In this document: positions 9,140 to 16,015 of the stretch, one piece after another
How positions within the stretch are numbered: the first letter of the stretch is position 1
How the letters are laid out: each line of letters begins with the position of its first letter
Origin: an uncultured Lentisphaerota bacterium
Lineage (GTDB): Bacteria; Verrucomicrobiota; Kiritimatiellia; CAIQIC01
Length of the DNA stretch: 64,000 bases
NCBI GenBank assembly: GCA_903889245.1
Contig: CAISWQ010000028.1
Span: 1-64,000 of the forward strand
Reading direction: 5' to 3'
Notes under the pieces: model-generated
The model's database searches: none
What the model was told of the DNA's origin: nothing
What the model saw: the letters and a program-made list of their open reading frames with translations, nothing else
Position numbers and translations under genes: made by a program

Positions 9140-9291
9140 AACCACAGCCTTTCTCGCGCACAGCTCCGGCAACGGAGCGGATGTCGCACGGCGCTATCTA
9201 GCACCGCCGCCGCCAAAAGAAAAGTGCGGTGGAAAAATCTTGTCACGCTCCGCGCTGCGCCTACACTGGCGGCGCACATGAGGAGCAAACC

Positions 9292-9969
9292 ATGAACGGA
9301 AGCAAACTGGACCGCCGCTCGCTGTTGACCCTGCTGGCCGCCACGCCGGCCGCGCTCGCCGCCACACTCTCCACCCGCGCCGCCGAAGGCCAGCCCACCG
9401 GCGGCAAAGTGCTGATGCCGCTTGGCGACGCGACCGAGGCGATGGATACGCTCTATCCGTTCTTCCGCATCGCCGAGGACGGCTTCCAAGTGGTCGTGGC
9501 CGGTCCCGAGGCGCGGCTCTATAACATGGTCGCGCACGAAGTCCCGCCCAACTCCGACGTGAAGTGGGACATTACGCAGGAACGGCCCGCCTATCACATC
9601 CAGGCCAACATCGCCTTCCGCGATGTGAAGCCGGAGGACTACGTCGGCGTCTTCGTCTCCGGCGGCCGCGCGCCGGAATATCTCCGCTACGACAAGGACC
9701 TGCTGCGCATCATGAAACATTTCGGCGACGCGAAGAAGCCGATCGGCTTCACCTGCCACGGCGTCGAGATCGTCAGCGTCGCCGGCGTCATCCAGGGGCG
9801 CAAGGTCACGACCGTCGCCAAGTGCCAGCTCGATGCCGAGCAGGGCAGCGCCATCTACCTGAACCAGCCGGTGGTCGAGGACGGGCACATCATCAGTTGC
9901 CGTACGTGGCACGACTACGCGCCGTTCTTCCCGCTGTTCATGAAGCGGCTCAACGCCGCGCGCAAGTGA
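9292..9969 (+). CDS. Exported DJ-1/PfpI-family protein
   Basis: A 225-residue protein of the DJ-1/PfpI superfamily (class I glutamine amidotransferase-like fold). The nucleophile elbow is FTCHG with C155, and the acid loop GGRAPEYL is at 124-131. The N-terminus has a twin-arginine-type leader (LDRRSLLTLLAATPAALAA), so the protein is probably exported folded. The start at 9292 has a strong GAGGAG ribosome site six bases upstream; a longer frame from 9229 lacks one. It lies 12 bp before the histidine kinase gene. Members act as chaperones, glyoxalases or peptidases; which applies here is unknown. Confidence 0.8.
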   Translation: MNGSKLDRRSLLTLLAATPAALAATLSTRAAEGQPTGGKVLMPLGDATEAMDTLYPFFRIAEDGFQVVVAGPEARLYNMVAHEVPPNSDVKWDITQERPAYHIQANIAFRDVKPEDYVGVFVSGGRAPEYLRYDKDLLRIMKHFGDAKKPIGFTCHGVEIVSVAGVIQGRKVTTVAKCQLDAEQGSAIYLNQPVVEDGHIISCRTWHDYAPFFPLFMKRLNAARK

Positions 9970-9981
9970 GGGGCGCCCGCC

Positions 9982-11259
9982 ATGCGCATCGAGCTCAGCC
10001 TTAGCCGGAAAATCGCGATCGCGATCGCCATCGGCCTGCTGGTGTTGATTGCGATTGGCGTGGTCTCCTACCGCAGCATCCATGAGTTTGTCCGCTCGGC
10101 GGCCATCGTGACGCAATCGCAGGCCATCCTGACCTTTCTCGGCCAGGTGGAAAGCGACATCGTGACGGCGGAGAGCGAGGCCCGCGGTTACGTGATCTCC
10201 GGCGACGAGCGCTACCTGACGCTCTACCAGACCGCCCGGGACGAGGTGGAGAGCGACCTGCGCCAGTTGCAGCAACTGGTCATTGATCCGGAGATTCGGC
10301 GTCTGGTCAACGAGATGGAGCGGCTGATTCGTGAACGCCTGGAGCGCCTCAAGAAGACCGTGGCCATCCGAAAACTGGAGGGCATTGAGGCCGTGGTGGT
10401 GGTCGCCGGCCCCGGCAAGAAAGTCATGGATGAAGTCCGGCGCGTCATCATGTCCATCGAGGATAAAGAGGAGAAACTTCTGAAGGACCGTGATCAGCAA
10501 GCCCGGATGATGGCCAACCGCACCACCCTGATCATCGTGCTGGGCAGTCTGCTGGCCATCCTGCTGGCCGCCTTCAGCACGATCATCATCATCGCGGATA
10601 TCGCGCACCGGGAACGCCTGGAGCGCGAGGTGTTGGAGATCAGCGAGCGCGAGCAACGGCGCATCGGCCAGGATTTGCACGATGGCGTCTGCCAGCATCT
10701 GACCGGCATTTCGTTGCTCTGCCGGAGCCTGCAACAGAAACTGGGCGAGCGCGCCGCGGCCGAGGCCGCCGCCGCGGAGCGGATCACCCACCTGATCAAC
10801 GAAGGCATCGAGCAGACCCGGCGCGTCACGCAAGGCCTCCACCCCGTCGCCAGCGAACCCGGCGGCCTGATGCTGGCGCTGCAAGCGCTGGCCGCGAGTG
10901 TCCATGGCGTGGACCAACTGACCTGCACGTTTGACTGCCCGGCCCCGATCGCCATACCCGACCAGATGATCGCCACGCATCTGTACCGGATTGCGCAGGA
11001 GGCGGTGCAGAATGCGATTCGCCATGCCCGGCCCAACACGATCATCATCCGGCTGCTCGCCGATGAGGAACGCATCGCCATGCTCGTGAGTGATGATGGG
11101 CTGGGCCTGCCGGCCGAGCGCCCCCGGAAGGGTCTGGGGTTGGAGATCATGGCCTATCGCGCCAACACCCTGGGCGCCCGGCTGGAAATCCGGCCCGGCG
11201 CGGAGCGCGGCACCGTGGTGCGTTGTATTCTGCCTAGGGAGGCGCTGCTGGGCCCATGA
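9982..11259 (+). CDS. CHASE3-type sensor histidine kinase (NarX-like catalytic core)
   Basis: A 425-residue membrane kinase. The first transmembrane helix is at 10-29. An extracytoplasmic all-helical CHASE3-like sensor region (residues 30-180, with ESEARGYVISGDERYL) follows, and the second helix is at about 182-206. HisKA_3 begins near 215, with the phospho-acceptor H233 in GQDLHDGVCQHLTG. The HATPase domain has N-box QEAVQNAIRHA and G-box DDGLGLP/GLGLEIM. Its stop overlaps the start of the response regulator gene in ATGA, so the two are coupled. The signal is unknown. Confidence 0.9.
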   Translation: MRIELSLSRKIAIAIAIGLLVLIAIGVVSYRSIHEFVRSAAIVTQSQAILTFLGQVESDIVTAESEARGYVISGDERYLTLYQTARDEVESDLRQLQQLVIDPEIRRLVNEMERLIRERLERLKKTVAIRKLEGIEAVVVVAGPGKKVMDEVRRVIMSIEDKEEKLLKDRDQQARMMANRTTLIIVLGSLLAILLAAFSTIIIIADIAHRERLEREVLEISEREQRRIGQDLHDGVCQHLTGISLLCRSLQQKLGERAAAEAAAAERITHLINEGIEQTRRVTQGLHPVASEPGGLMLALQALAASVHGVDQLTCTFDCPAPIAIPDQMIATHLYRIAQEAVQNAIRHARPNTIIIRLLADEERIAMLVSDDGLGLPAERPRKGLGLEIMAYRANTLGARLEIRPGAERGTVVRCILPREALLGP

Positions 11260-11930
11260 CCGAGCGTAAAGCCAAAGGCAAGAAGCGCCTCCTGCTGGTG
11301 GATGATCATCCCCTGTTGCGCGAGGGCATCGCGCAGCTCATCAACGAGCAGACTGATTTGCAGGTGTGTGGCGAGGCCGAGGATCGCCAGAGCGCCCTGG
11401 CCGCGCTGGACGCGACCCGGCCGGACCTGGCCATCGTGGATATTTCGCTCAAGGACCAGAGCGGGCTGGAATTGATCAAGGACTTTCAGGCACGCGCGCC
11501 CGGATTGTTGGTGCTGGTGCTCTCGATGCACGACGAGGCGCTGTATGCCGAGCGCGCCCTGCGCGCCGGCGCCCGCGGCTACATCATGAAGCGCGAAGCC
11601 GCCTACCGCGTCCTCGACGCCATCCGGCTGGTCCTCTCCGGCGGCACCTACGTCAGCGAAAAGATGATGGCCTCCATCCTCGACAAAGTCAGCGGGCGGG
11701 CGCCGACGACCCGGCCGGCCGCGCTCGCCGCGTTGAGCGACCGGGAGTTGGACGTGTTGCTGCTGATCGGGCAAGGCTATGGCGCGCAGCAGATGGCCGC
11801 GCGGCTGCACATCAGCACCAAGACCATCGAGACCCACCGCGCCAACCTCAAGCTCAAACTCAAGCTGGGCTCCAGCGGCGAGCTGCTCCAACAGGCCATC
11901 CGCTGGGCGCACGAACTCGGCACGGGCTGA
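11256..11930 (+). CDS. NarL/FixJ-family response regulator
   Basis: A 224-residue regulator. The receiver domain spans residues 10-130, with the acidic pocket DD at 16-17, phospho-acceptor D62 (LAIVDISLKD) and the switch Ser/Lys region near 113. A LuxR-type HTH fills residues 155-220 (LSDRELDVLLLIGQGYGAQQ, then STKTIETHRANLKLKL). It is the cognate partner of the kinase just upstream by ATGA overlap. No operator repeated nearby could be tied to it. Confidence 0.92.
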   Translation: MTERKAKGKKRLLLVDDHPLLREGIAQLINEQTDLQVCGEAEDRQSALAALDATRPDLAIVDISLKDQSGLELIKDFQARAPGLLVLVLSMHDEALYAERALRAGARGYIMKREAAYRVLDAIRLVLSGGTYVSEKMMASILDKVSGRAPTTRPAALAALSDRELDVLLLIGQGYGAQQMAARLHISTKTIETHRANLKLKLKLGSSGELLQQAIRWAHELGTG

Positions 11931-12385
11931 CGCCCGCCGCGCTCACAGTGGCAGTTCCACGGTGGCGCCCGGCGCGGCCTCGTGCGCATGGCCATGCTCC
12001 TCTCCGGCCTCGGCGGCATCCGCAACCGCTACGAGAGCGACGCCCGCTTCCTCGCGCAGTGCGCCTGAAGTGTAGTCACTGCCTGCCGCCCACGGAACCA
12101 TGGACTTTATGGACGCCATGGACCACACGGACACCCCGCCCGTCCATCAAGTCCATTTTGTCCAAGCTTGGCCGCGCCCTTGTTATACAAATTGTCTTTC
12201 GCAGGCGCAGTGGCCGCCGCATAAAGACAACTTCGCCCGCCAGCGGAAAACCGTCGTCTCGCCCAACTGATTCCAAAGCAAGCTGTTTTTCCGCTTGTCA
12301 TGTCACTTCCTCCTCCCTAACGTGCCGCCGTGACGAAAAATACAAGGCTGCATAAAGACAACTTTTAGTTCGTTCAATAATACTG
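11931..12385. other. Gene-free stretch with repeats and a possible gene remnant
   Basis: 455 bp without a convincing gene. At 11960-12068 one plus frame reads GGARRGLVRMAMLLSGLGG and ends in a stop after LAQCA. It looks like the C-terminal tail of a lost protein, but I cannot name a family. Position 12090-12175 holds TGGAC-rich short repeats. A 15-mer GCATAAAGACAACTT occurs twice (12219-12233 and 12350-12364), with a near inverted copy at 12189-12200, suggesting a small non-autonomous element. Confidence 0.5.
12090..12175. repeat. TGGAC-type short tandem repeat
   Basis: Irregular direct and inverted repeats of ATGGAC/GTCCAT (CCATGGACTTTATGGACGCC, then GTCCATCAAGTCCATTTTGTCC). Low-complexity DNA between the response regulator and the zinc-ribbon gene. 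It ends in CCAAGCTTGG at 12163-12172, a perfect 10-mer that resembles the core of the dispersed palindrome. Confidence 0.7.
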
Positions 12386-12589
12386 TTAGCCATTGTGGAT
12401 ACAATACTCGTGCCCGCAGTCTGGGCAACGGATCACCGTGTAGTAGGAGCCTTGCCCCACTTCCAACGTGGTCCGACCGCATCTGGCGCACTTGACTTGC
12501 TTTGTGTCGCCCGGCTTCTCGTAGCATTGATGAAGCGCGAACGGCCTTTCTGGCTCGTTCCCGAAACTGAATCCTTCGTTCTCTTCCAT
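12386..12589 (-). CDS. Small zinc-ribbon protein, function unknown
   Basis: A 67-residue protein with two CxxC knuckles (VKCARCGRT and IRCPDCGHEYC), predicted to bind one zinc. The ATG at 12589 is supported by AGGAGG ten bases upstream; an in-frame ATG at 12613 lacks a ribosome site. The N-terminal part is acidic and aromatic (EENEGFSFGNEPERPF). It sits alone in a repeat-rich stretch. Such small ribbons often bind nucleic acid or act as accessory subunits, but no function can be assigned here. Confidence 0.6.
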   Translation of the reverse strand: MEENEGFSFGNEPERPFALHQCYEKPGDTKQVKCARCGRTTLEVGQGSYYTVIRCPDCGHEYCIHNG

Positions 12590-12959
12590 CGCTAATCCTC
12601 CTATGGCTAACAACCGCTTTCACTCTTACAAGGTTCCGCTGGCGCTCCACCTTGAAGGTGAAGCGGGGTGTTCAGCGCGCGCCCTTCATTCCGCGCCCAT
12701 CTGCGTGAATCCGCGTCCAACTCTTCTCTGCGCCTTCCGGCTTTCCTTTGCGCCTTTGCGTTAACTTCTTCCTCTGCGCCTTCCGGCTTACCTCTGCGCC
12801 TTTGCATTTTGGCTCCGGCTGCTTCCGGCGCGCACGGAGTGCGCGCCCCACCCTCCGTGCCAATCCGTGTTCATCCGTGGCTAACTCTTTTCCGGTCTTG
12901 GTGACTTTGTGTCTTGGTGGTTAAAAGCTTCCTTCAGCAACTTTCATCTGTCCCGTTTT
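12590..12959. repeat. Intergenic low-complexity repeats (TGCGCCTTYSG / CCGTGTTCATCCGTGGCT types)
   Basis: 370 bp without a gene. It contains several copies of CTCTGCGCCTTCCGGCTT and TGCGCCTTTGCGTT, then CCGTGTTCATCCGTGGCTAA at about 12866-12885. The same motifs recur at 15835-15905, so they belong to a dispersed family. A strong hairpin, arm GGCGCGCAC with a 3-base loop, lies at 12827-12847. Confidence 0.75.
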
Positions 12960-13877
12960 TCAGAGCTGGATTTCCACGGTCGGGCTGGGGGCAGCCTCGC
13001 CCGTCGCGTTCGCGGCCAGGATAAAGATGCGCACCAGGTCCCCGGCGGCAAAACCCGTCAGGTAGATGCGCGGATCATAGACCGCCGGCCGCGCCCGCGG
13101 TTCGGGATCCTGCCCCGCCACCTGTACAAACACCCGATAGCGCGTCGCCCGCGGCGCCCGGTCCCAGCTCGCCTCGAGCAGCCCCGGCCCCGGCGACCGC
13201 AGCTTGAGCTCCGCGACGCGCTCCGGCACGTGCGGATCGGCGGGCGCGTTCAAACCAAAGCGCGCCCACCGCGCATCCGCGGGCGCCAGCGCGCCGCCCA
13301 GCACCACCAGGGCGTACTTCATTTCCCGCTTGAGCTGGTCGAACGCGGCGTCGCGCGCTTTGAGTTTGGCCCCCTGCTCGGCCGTCGCTGCGTTCACCGC
13401 GTGACGCGCCTGCCGGAGGGCGTTGAAATGCGCGCCCGCCTGCGCGCCCGTCACCTCCAGCGCGGCGTTCTCGAACTGCGGATGTTCTGGAAGATAGTGC
13501 TGGAGGCGCGCGCACAGTTCAAAGCGCTGGACTTGCCGCCGCGGAATCTCCGTGGATTGAGCGGGGAAACCCGTCACCTCCCACTCCGCGTTCCACCGGT
13601 CGCCCAGGAAACACGCCAGCATCTTTTTGGCTCGCACGATAAACGCCCGCGCCGCGGCGTCGGCCGCCTGCAACGCGCGCTCGGCGTGGAACCGCTGGAC
13701 CTTGGCCGCGCGGGCCGCGGTGTCCGCCGCCCTATACGCCGCCACCAGCGCCTGCACCTCGGCCCCGCTGGTCCCTGTAATGCCCAACTCCGCCGCCAGC
13801 GCCTCCAGACCACGCGCCATTTGATTCGCCAGCGCCAAAAACGGCGCCTCCTCCCGCGGTATCCTGTTGCCTCTCAT
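12960..13877 (-). CDS. Fibronectin type III-like protein with helical N-terminal region
   Basis: A 305-residue protein without a signal peptide. Residues 1-210 are alanine-rich and probably helical (repeated RAL/RAA, KVQRFHAERALQAADAAARAF). Residues 222-305 look like a fibronectin type III beta sandwich (PERVAELKLRSPGPGLLEASWD, then YRVFVQVAG and VRIFILAANATG). It is flanked by repeat arrays on both sides and has no linked partner. Function unknown; the FN3 fold suggests protein or glycan contact. Confidence 0.65.
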   Translation of the reverse strand: MRGNRIPREEAPFLALANQMARGLEALAAELGITGTSGAEVQALVAAYRAADTAARAAKVQRFHAERALQAADAAARAFIVRAKKMLACFLGDRWNAEWEVTGFPAQSTEIPRRQVQRFELCARLQHYLPEHPQFENAALEVTGAQAGAHFNALRQARHAVNAATAEQGAKLKARDAAFDQLKREMKYALVVLGGALAPADARWARFGLNAPADPHVPERVAELKLRSPGPGLLEASWDRAPRATRYRVFVQVAGQDPEPRARPAVYDPRIYLTGFAAGDLVRIFILAANATGEAAPSPTVEIQL

Positions 13878-14129
13878 GCTGCGCCTCTCCTTTCTTCAGG
13901 GTTTGCAACGCTCGCGCAGTGGCCCGCTTCCTCCACTGGCCGTCCACGCCCCCTCCGTCCACTTTTCGCGCTCATAAACACCCGCCACTTCCCCGCCCCC
14001 TGCCCAACCCGAAACATTCTTCCGACCCTTGCCCTGCCGCCCCAAGCGCAGACCAGCCCCAAGGCAGGGAAAGCACTTGTCCCCTGCTCAACCAGGAACA
14101 AATTTCCCGGCGTGGCCATCCCGCCCCAG

Positions 14130-14606
14130 TTGCGGAGCCTCCAGAAACACAGGAAACCATCTTTGCGCCGCCCAACGAGAACATTTTTGCCCCGCTTCTT
14201 TCCCGCAGCCCACAAAATGACACTCATTTTCCCCAGCCATTTCGCCGCAACCAATCCGGGAGATTCTCCCTGACCGGTCGCAACGAAAACAGACTACTAC
14301 ACACCTTTCTAAACTAACAGTATTTTCGTAACAACCCAGCGCGGAGAATCTCCCGCACAGGCTACAACCCTACCTGCAAGCCTGAACGCTCCGTTAAACA
14401 TGCCCAGCATCATCGCGGGTGACTGCGGAGAAGCTCCCTGATGACCCGCAACGCTGTTTGCAAGCTGGAAGACTCCTTGAAAGTACTGCTCCGCTTTGCT
14501 CACCGGAAAAATGACAACCGGAAAACGCCCCGTCAACGCAGCATCCCATCAGGGAGATTCTCCCTGATGACCTGCAACGCAAACACTGGGAAAAGAGCTT
14601 CTCCTT
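14130..14606. repeat. GGGAGA/TCTCCC palindromes on a 42-bp lattice
   Basis: Clear palindromes with core GGAGA/TCTCC are centred at 14264, 14348, 14432 and 14558, so the gaps are 84, 84 and 126 bp, multiples of 42. The copy at 14558 has perfect 11-bp arms (CATCAGGGAGA). Shorter, unrelated inverted sequences fall on the same lattice: GGAG/CTCC at 14138, AAAATGA/TCATTTT at 14222, CGAAAA/TTTTCG at 14306, AACG/CGTT at 14390, AAAAG/CTTTT at about 14600. No dyad was seen at 14180, 14474 or 14516. After several copies the sequence TGATGACC and GCAACG recurs. Confidence 0.75.
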
Positions 14607-14647
14607 TTAGGGCTCTCCGAAAGAAACCGCACAAAAACATGCACCAC

Positions 14648-14948
14648 TTCCAGGTCTCGGAAACATTGACCGGGAAAAGCGCTCAACATTTCCGGGCCTT
14701 GGCAAGAACGCCGGAGCAAACGACGCTGTTTTTCCAAGCCTCGGAACAAACACCTGGATGCTGGACTCATTTTTTCCAAGCCTCGGAACAAACACCCGGA
14801 AAAACCCCTCTCCCTTTCCGGGCCTCGGAAAAAACCCATGGGAAAAGCGCTCCCTTTTCCCAAGCCCCGGAAACAAAACGGGGCTATAGACCAAGTTTTT
14901 TCCAAGACCTGGAACTTTTGCCAAAAAATTTTCCAACCCTTGGGAAAG
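14648..14948. repeat. PAL palindrome array, 42-bp period (8 units)
   Basis: Eight diverged copies of the dispersed palindrome are centred at 14655, 14697, 14739, 14781, 14823, 14865, 14907 and 14938. Six consecutive gaps are exactly 42 bp and the last is 31 bp. Since 42 is divisible by three, the plus strand reads as a degenerate 14-residue repeat (FFQASEQTPG type), but the spacer sequences and poor protein character argue against coding. Confidence 0.9.
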
Positions 14949-15022
14949 GCAGACGGCGCGCCGACGCCGGGCGCAGCCCTCCGCTCCAGCCCCCAAGCCT
15001 CTGCCCTCTGACCTCTGACTTC

Positions 15023-15050
15023 CGCTTTCTGCTTTCTGCTTTCTGCTTTC
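15023..15050. repeat. CTTTCTG heptamer tandem repeat
   Basis: About four tandem copies of CTTTCTG, just upstream of the DUF1801 gene. A simple-sequence tract. Confidence 0.8.
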
Positions 15051-15097
15051 CCAAACTTTCCCTTGCCCCGCCGCCTGTTCCCTTTAGACTGCCGCCC

Positions 15098-15481
15098 GTG
15101 AAAGCAAAAACCGCCCGGCAAGGATGCCAAGCCCCGCGCTTCCCTTCCATCGCCGACTACCTCGCCGCCCAAGACCCGGTAAAGGCCCGGACCATCCAGG
15201 CGGTCGTGGCTTTGATCCTCGCCGAATTCCCGGAACTGGAAGCCAAAATTTCCTGGAACGTGCCGACCCTCCACCGGAACGGGAAATATGTCGCCGGCCT
15301 CGCCGCCTACAAAAACCACCTGACCTTTGCCCCGTGGAGCCCGCACGTCATGGCAGCCTTCCAGCCGCGGCTGACCCGGTTTGTCCGCTTCAAGAACTGC
15401 TTCCAGATTCCCGTGGACTGGGAACCCGACCGGGAATTGCTGATAGCCATGGTCCGCGCCCGCCTCGCCGAGCTGGCTTAA
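15098..15481 (+). CDS. DUF1801 (YdhG-like) protein
   Basis: A 127-residue protein of the DUF1801/YdhG group, recognised by the pattern IADYLAAQDPVKARTIQAVV near the start, the central ISWNVPTLHRNGKYVAGLAAYKNHLTFAPW, and a C-terminal basic region with FKNCFQIPVDWEPD. Members are small alpha-beta proteins, some proposed as iron chaperones; the role here is unknown. A GTG at 15098 is chosen as start, because the open frame upstream consists only of repeats. The gene is monocistronic. Confidence 0.7.
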   Translation: MKAKTARQGCQAPRFPSIADYLAAQDPVKARTIQAVVALILAEFPELEAKISWNVPTLHRNGKYVAGLAAYKNHLTFAPWSPHVMAAFQPRLTRFVRFKNCFQIPVDWEPDRELLIAMVRARLAELA

Positions 15482-16015
15482 AGGCTGACCACCATCCGCC
15501 TTGCTTGGAGGGCGCAGCGTCGCTGCGCCGCTCCCCACGCTCGCGCCGCCCACGGCCCCAAAAAACCACGGCGGGCTGCGCGCGTCCGGCTGACTGGGAG
15601 CGGCGGCTTGCCAGCCGCCGCACGATCAACGCCAAGTGCGGGCCTGGTTCGTCTGGCGCGCCAAGAGATGAGCTTGGGCTGGGCTTCCATGTCGGTTATC
15701 AGGGGGGCGGCGCGCCGCACTCTCACGAGTGCGGCTACGGAAACGTTGTTCCTCTGCGGCTGCTCCCTCCTTGGTGACTCCTCTCCTGCTTCTTCGTTGC
15801 TTCGTTGCCTTCTGTTCCAACTCTGCTCCGTGTGTTTCCGTGTTCATCCGTGGCTGCTCTTCCTTTGCGCCTTCCATTTTTCCTCGGCGTCTTTGCGTTC
15901 AACTCTTCCGCATCCTTCTTCCATCTCCCATCTCCACCTCTTACATCTCACCTCTCACCTCTCCTCATCTCGCCTTTGCACCGCCGCCAAAACTTTGTAG
16001 CATTCCCGCGCCATC
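15482..16015. repeat. Gene-free stretch with three strong hairpins and low-complexity repeats
   Basis: 534 bp without a gene. Perfect hairpins: arms GGCGCAGCG at 15511-15529 (1-base loop), GCGGCGGCT at 15600-15621 (4-base loop) and GCCGCACTC at 15714-15735 (4-base loop), the last followed by CTACGG as in the paired-hairpin elements at 23.1 and 33.8 kb. From about 15780 to 15970 there are CT-rich short repeats, including a second CCGTGTTCATCCGTGGCT and runs of CATCTC/CACCTC. Promoter elements for opgH were not recognised. Confidence 0.75.

Larger units (their letters stand above)
13878..15097. other. 1.2-kb gene-free stretch built largely of palindromic arrays
   Basis: No supported gene. Long open frames cross it on both strands, because the repeats are free of stop codons. 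It holds the 42-bp lattice of GGGAGA-type palindromes (14130-14606), the eight-unit TTTTCCAAGSCTTGGAAAA cluster (14648-14948) and a CTTTCTG heptamer run (15023-15050). Positions 13900-14120 are C-rich on the plus strand and may be a decayed part of the same array. Confidence 0.7.

Noticed and set aside
11960-12068. Short coding tail GGARRGLVRMAMLLSG
   Set aside because: It may be a relic of a lost gene, but no start, family or partner could be identified; kept only as a note in the intergenic entry.
14648-14948. CRISPR array
   Set aside because: The period of 42 bp and palindromic units superficially fit, but the units are diverged, spacers are too short and partly similar, other clusters have 31-bp periods, and no cas gene is present.
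14441-15097. Long open frame reading FFQASEQTPG-type repeats in front of the DUF1801 gene
   Set aside because: The repeats are the 42-bp palindromic array, which is free of stops in all frames; DUF1801 similarity begins only near 15100, and spacers show no protein conservation.
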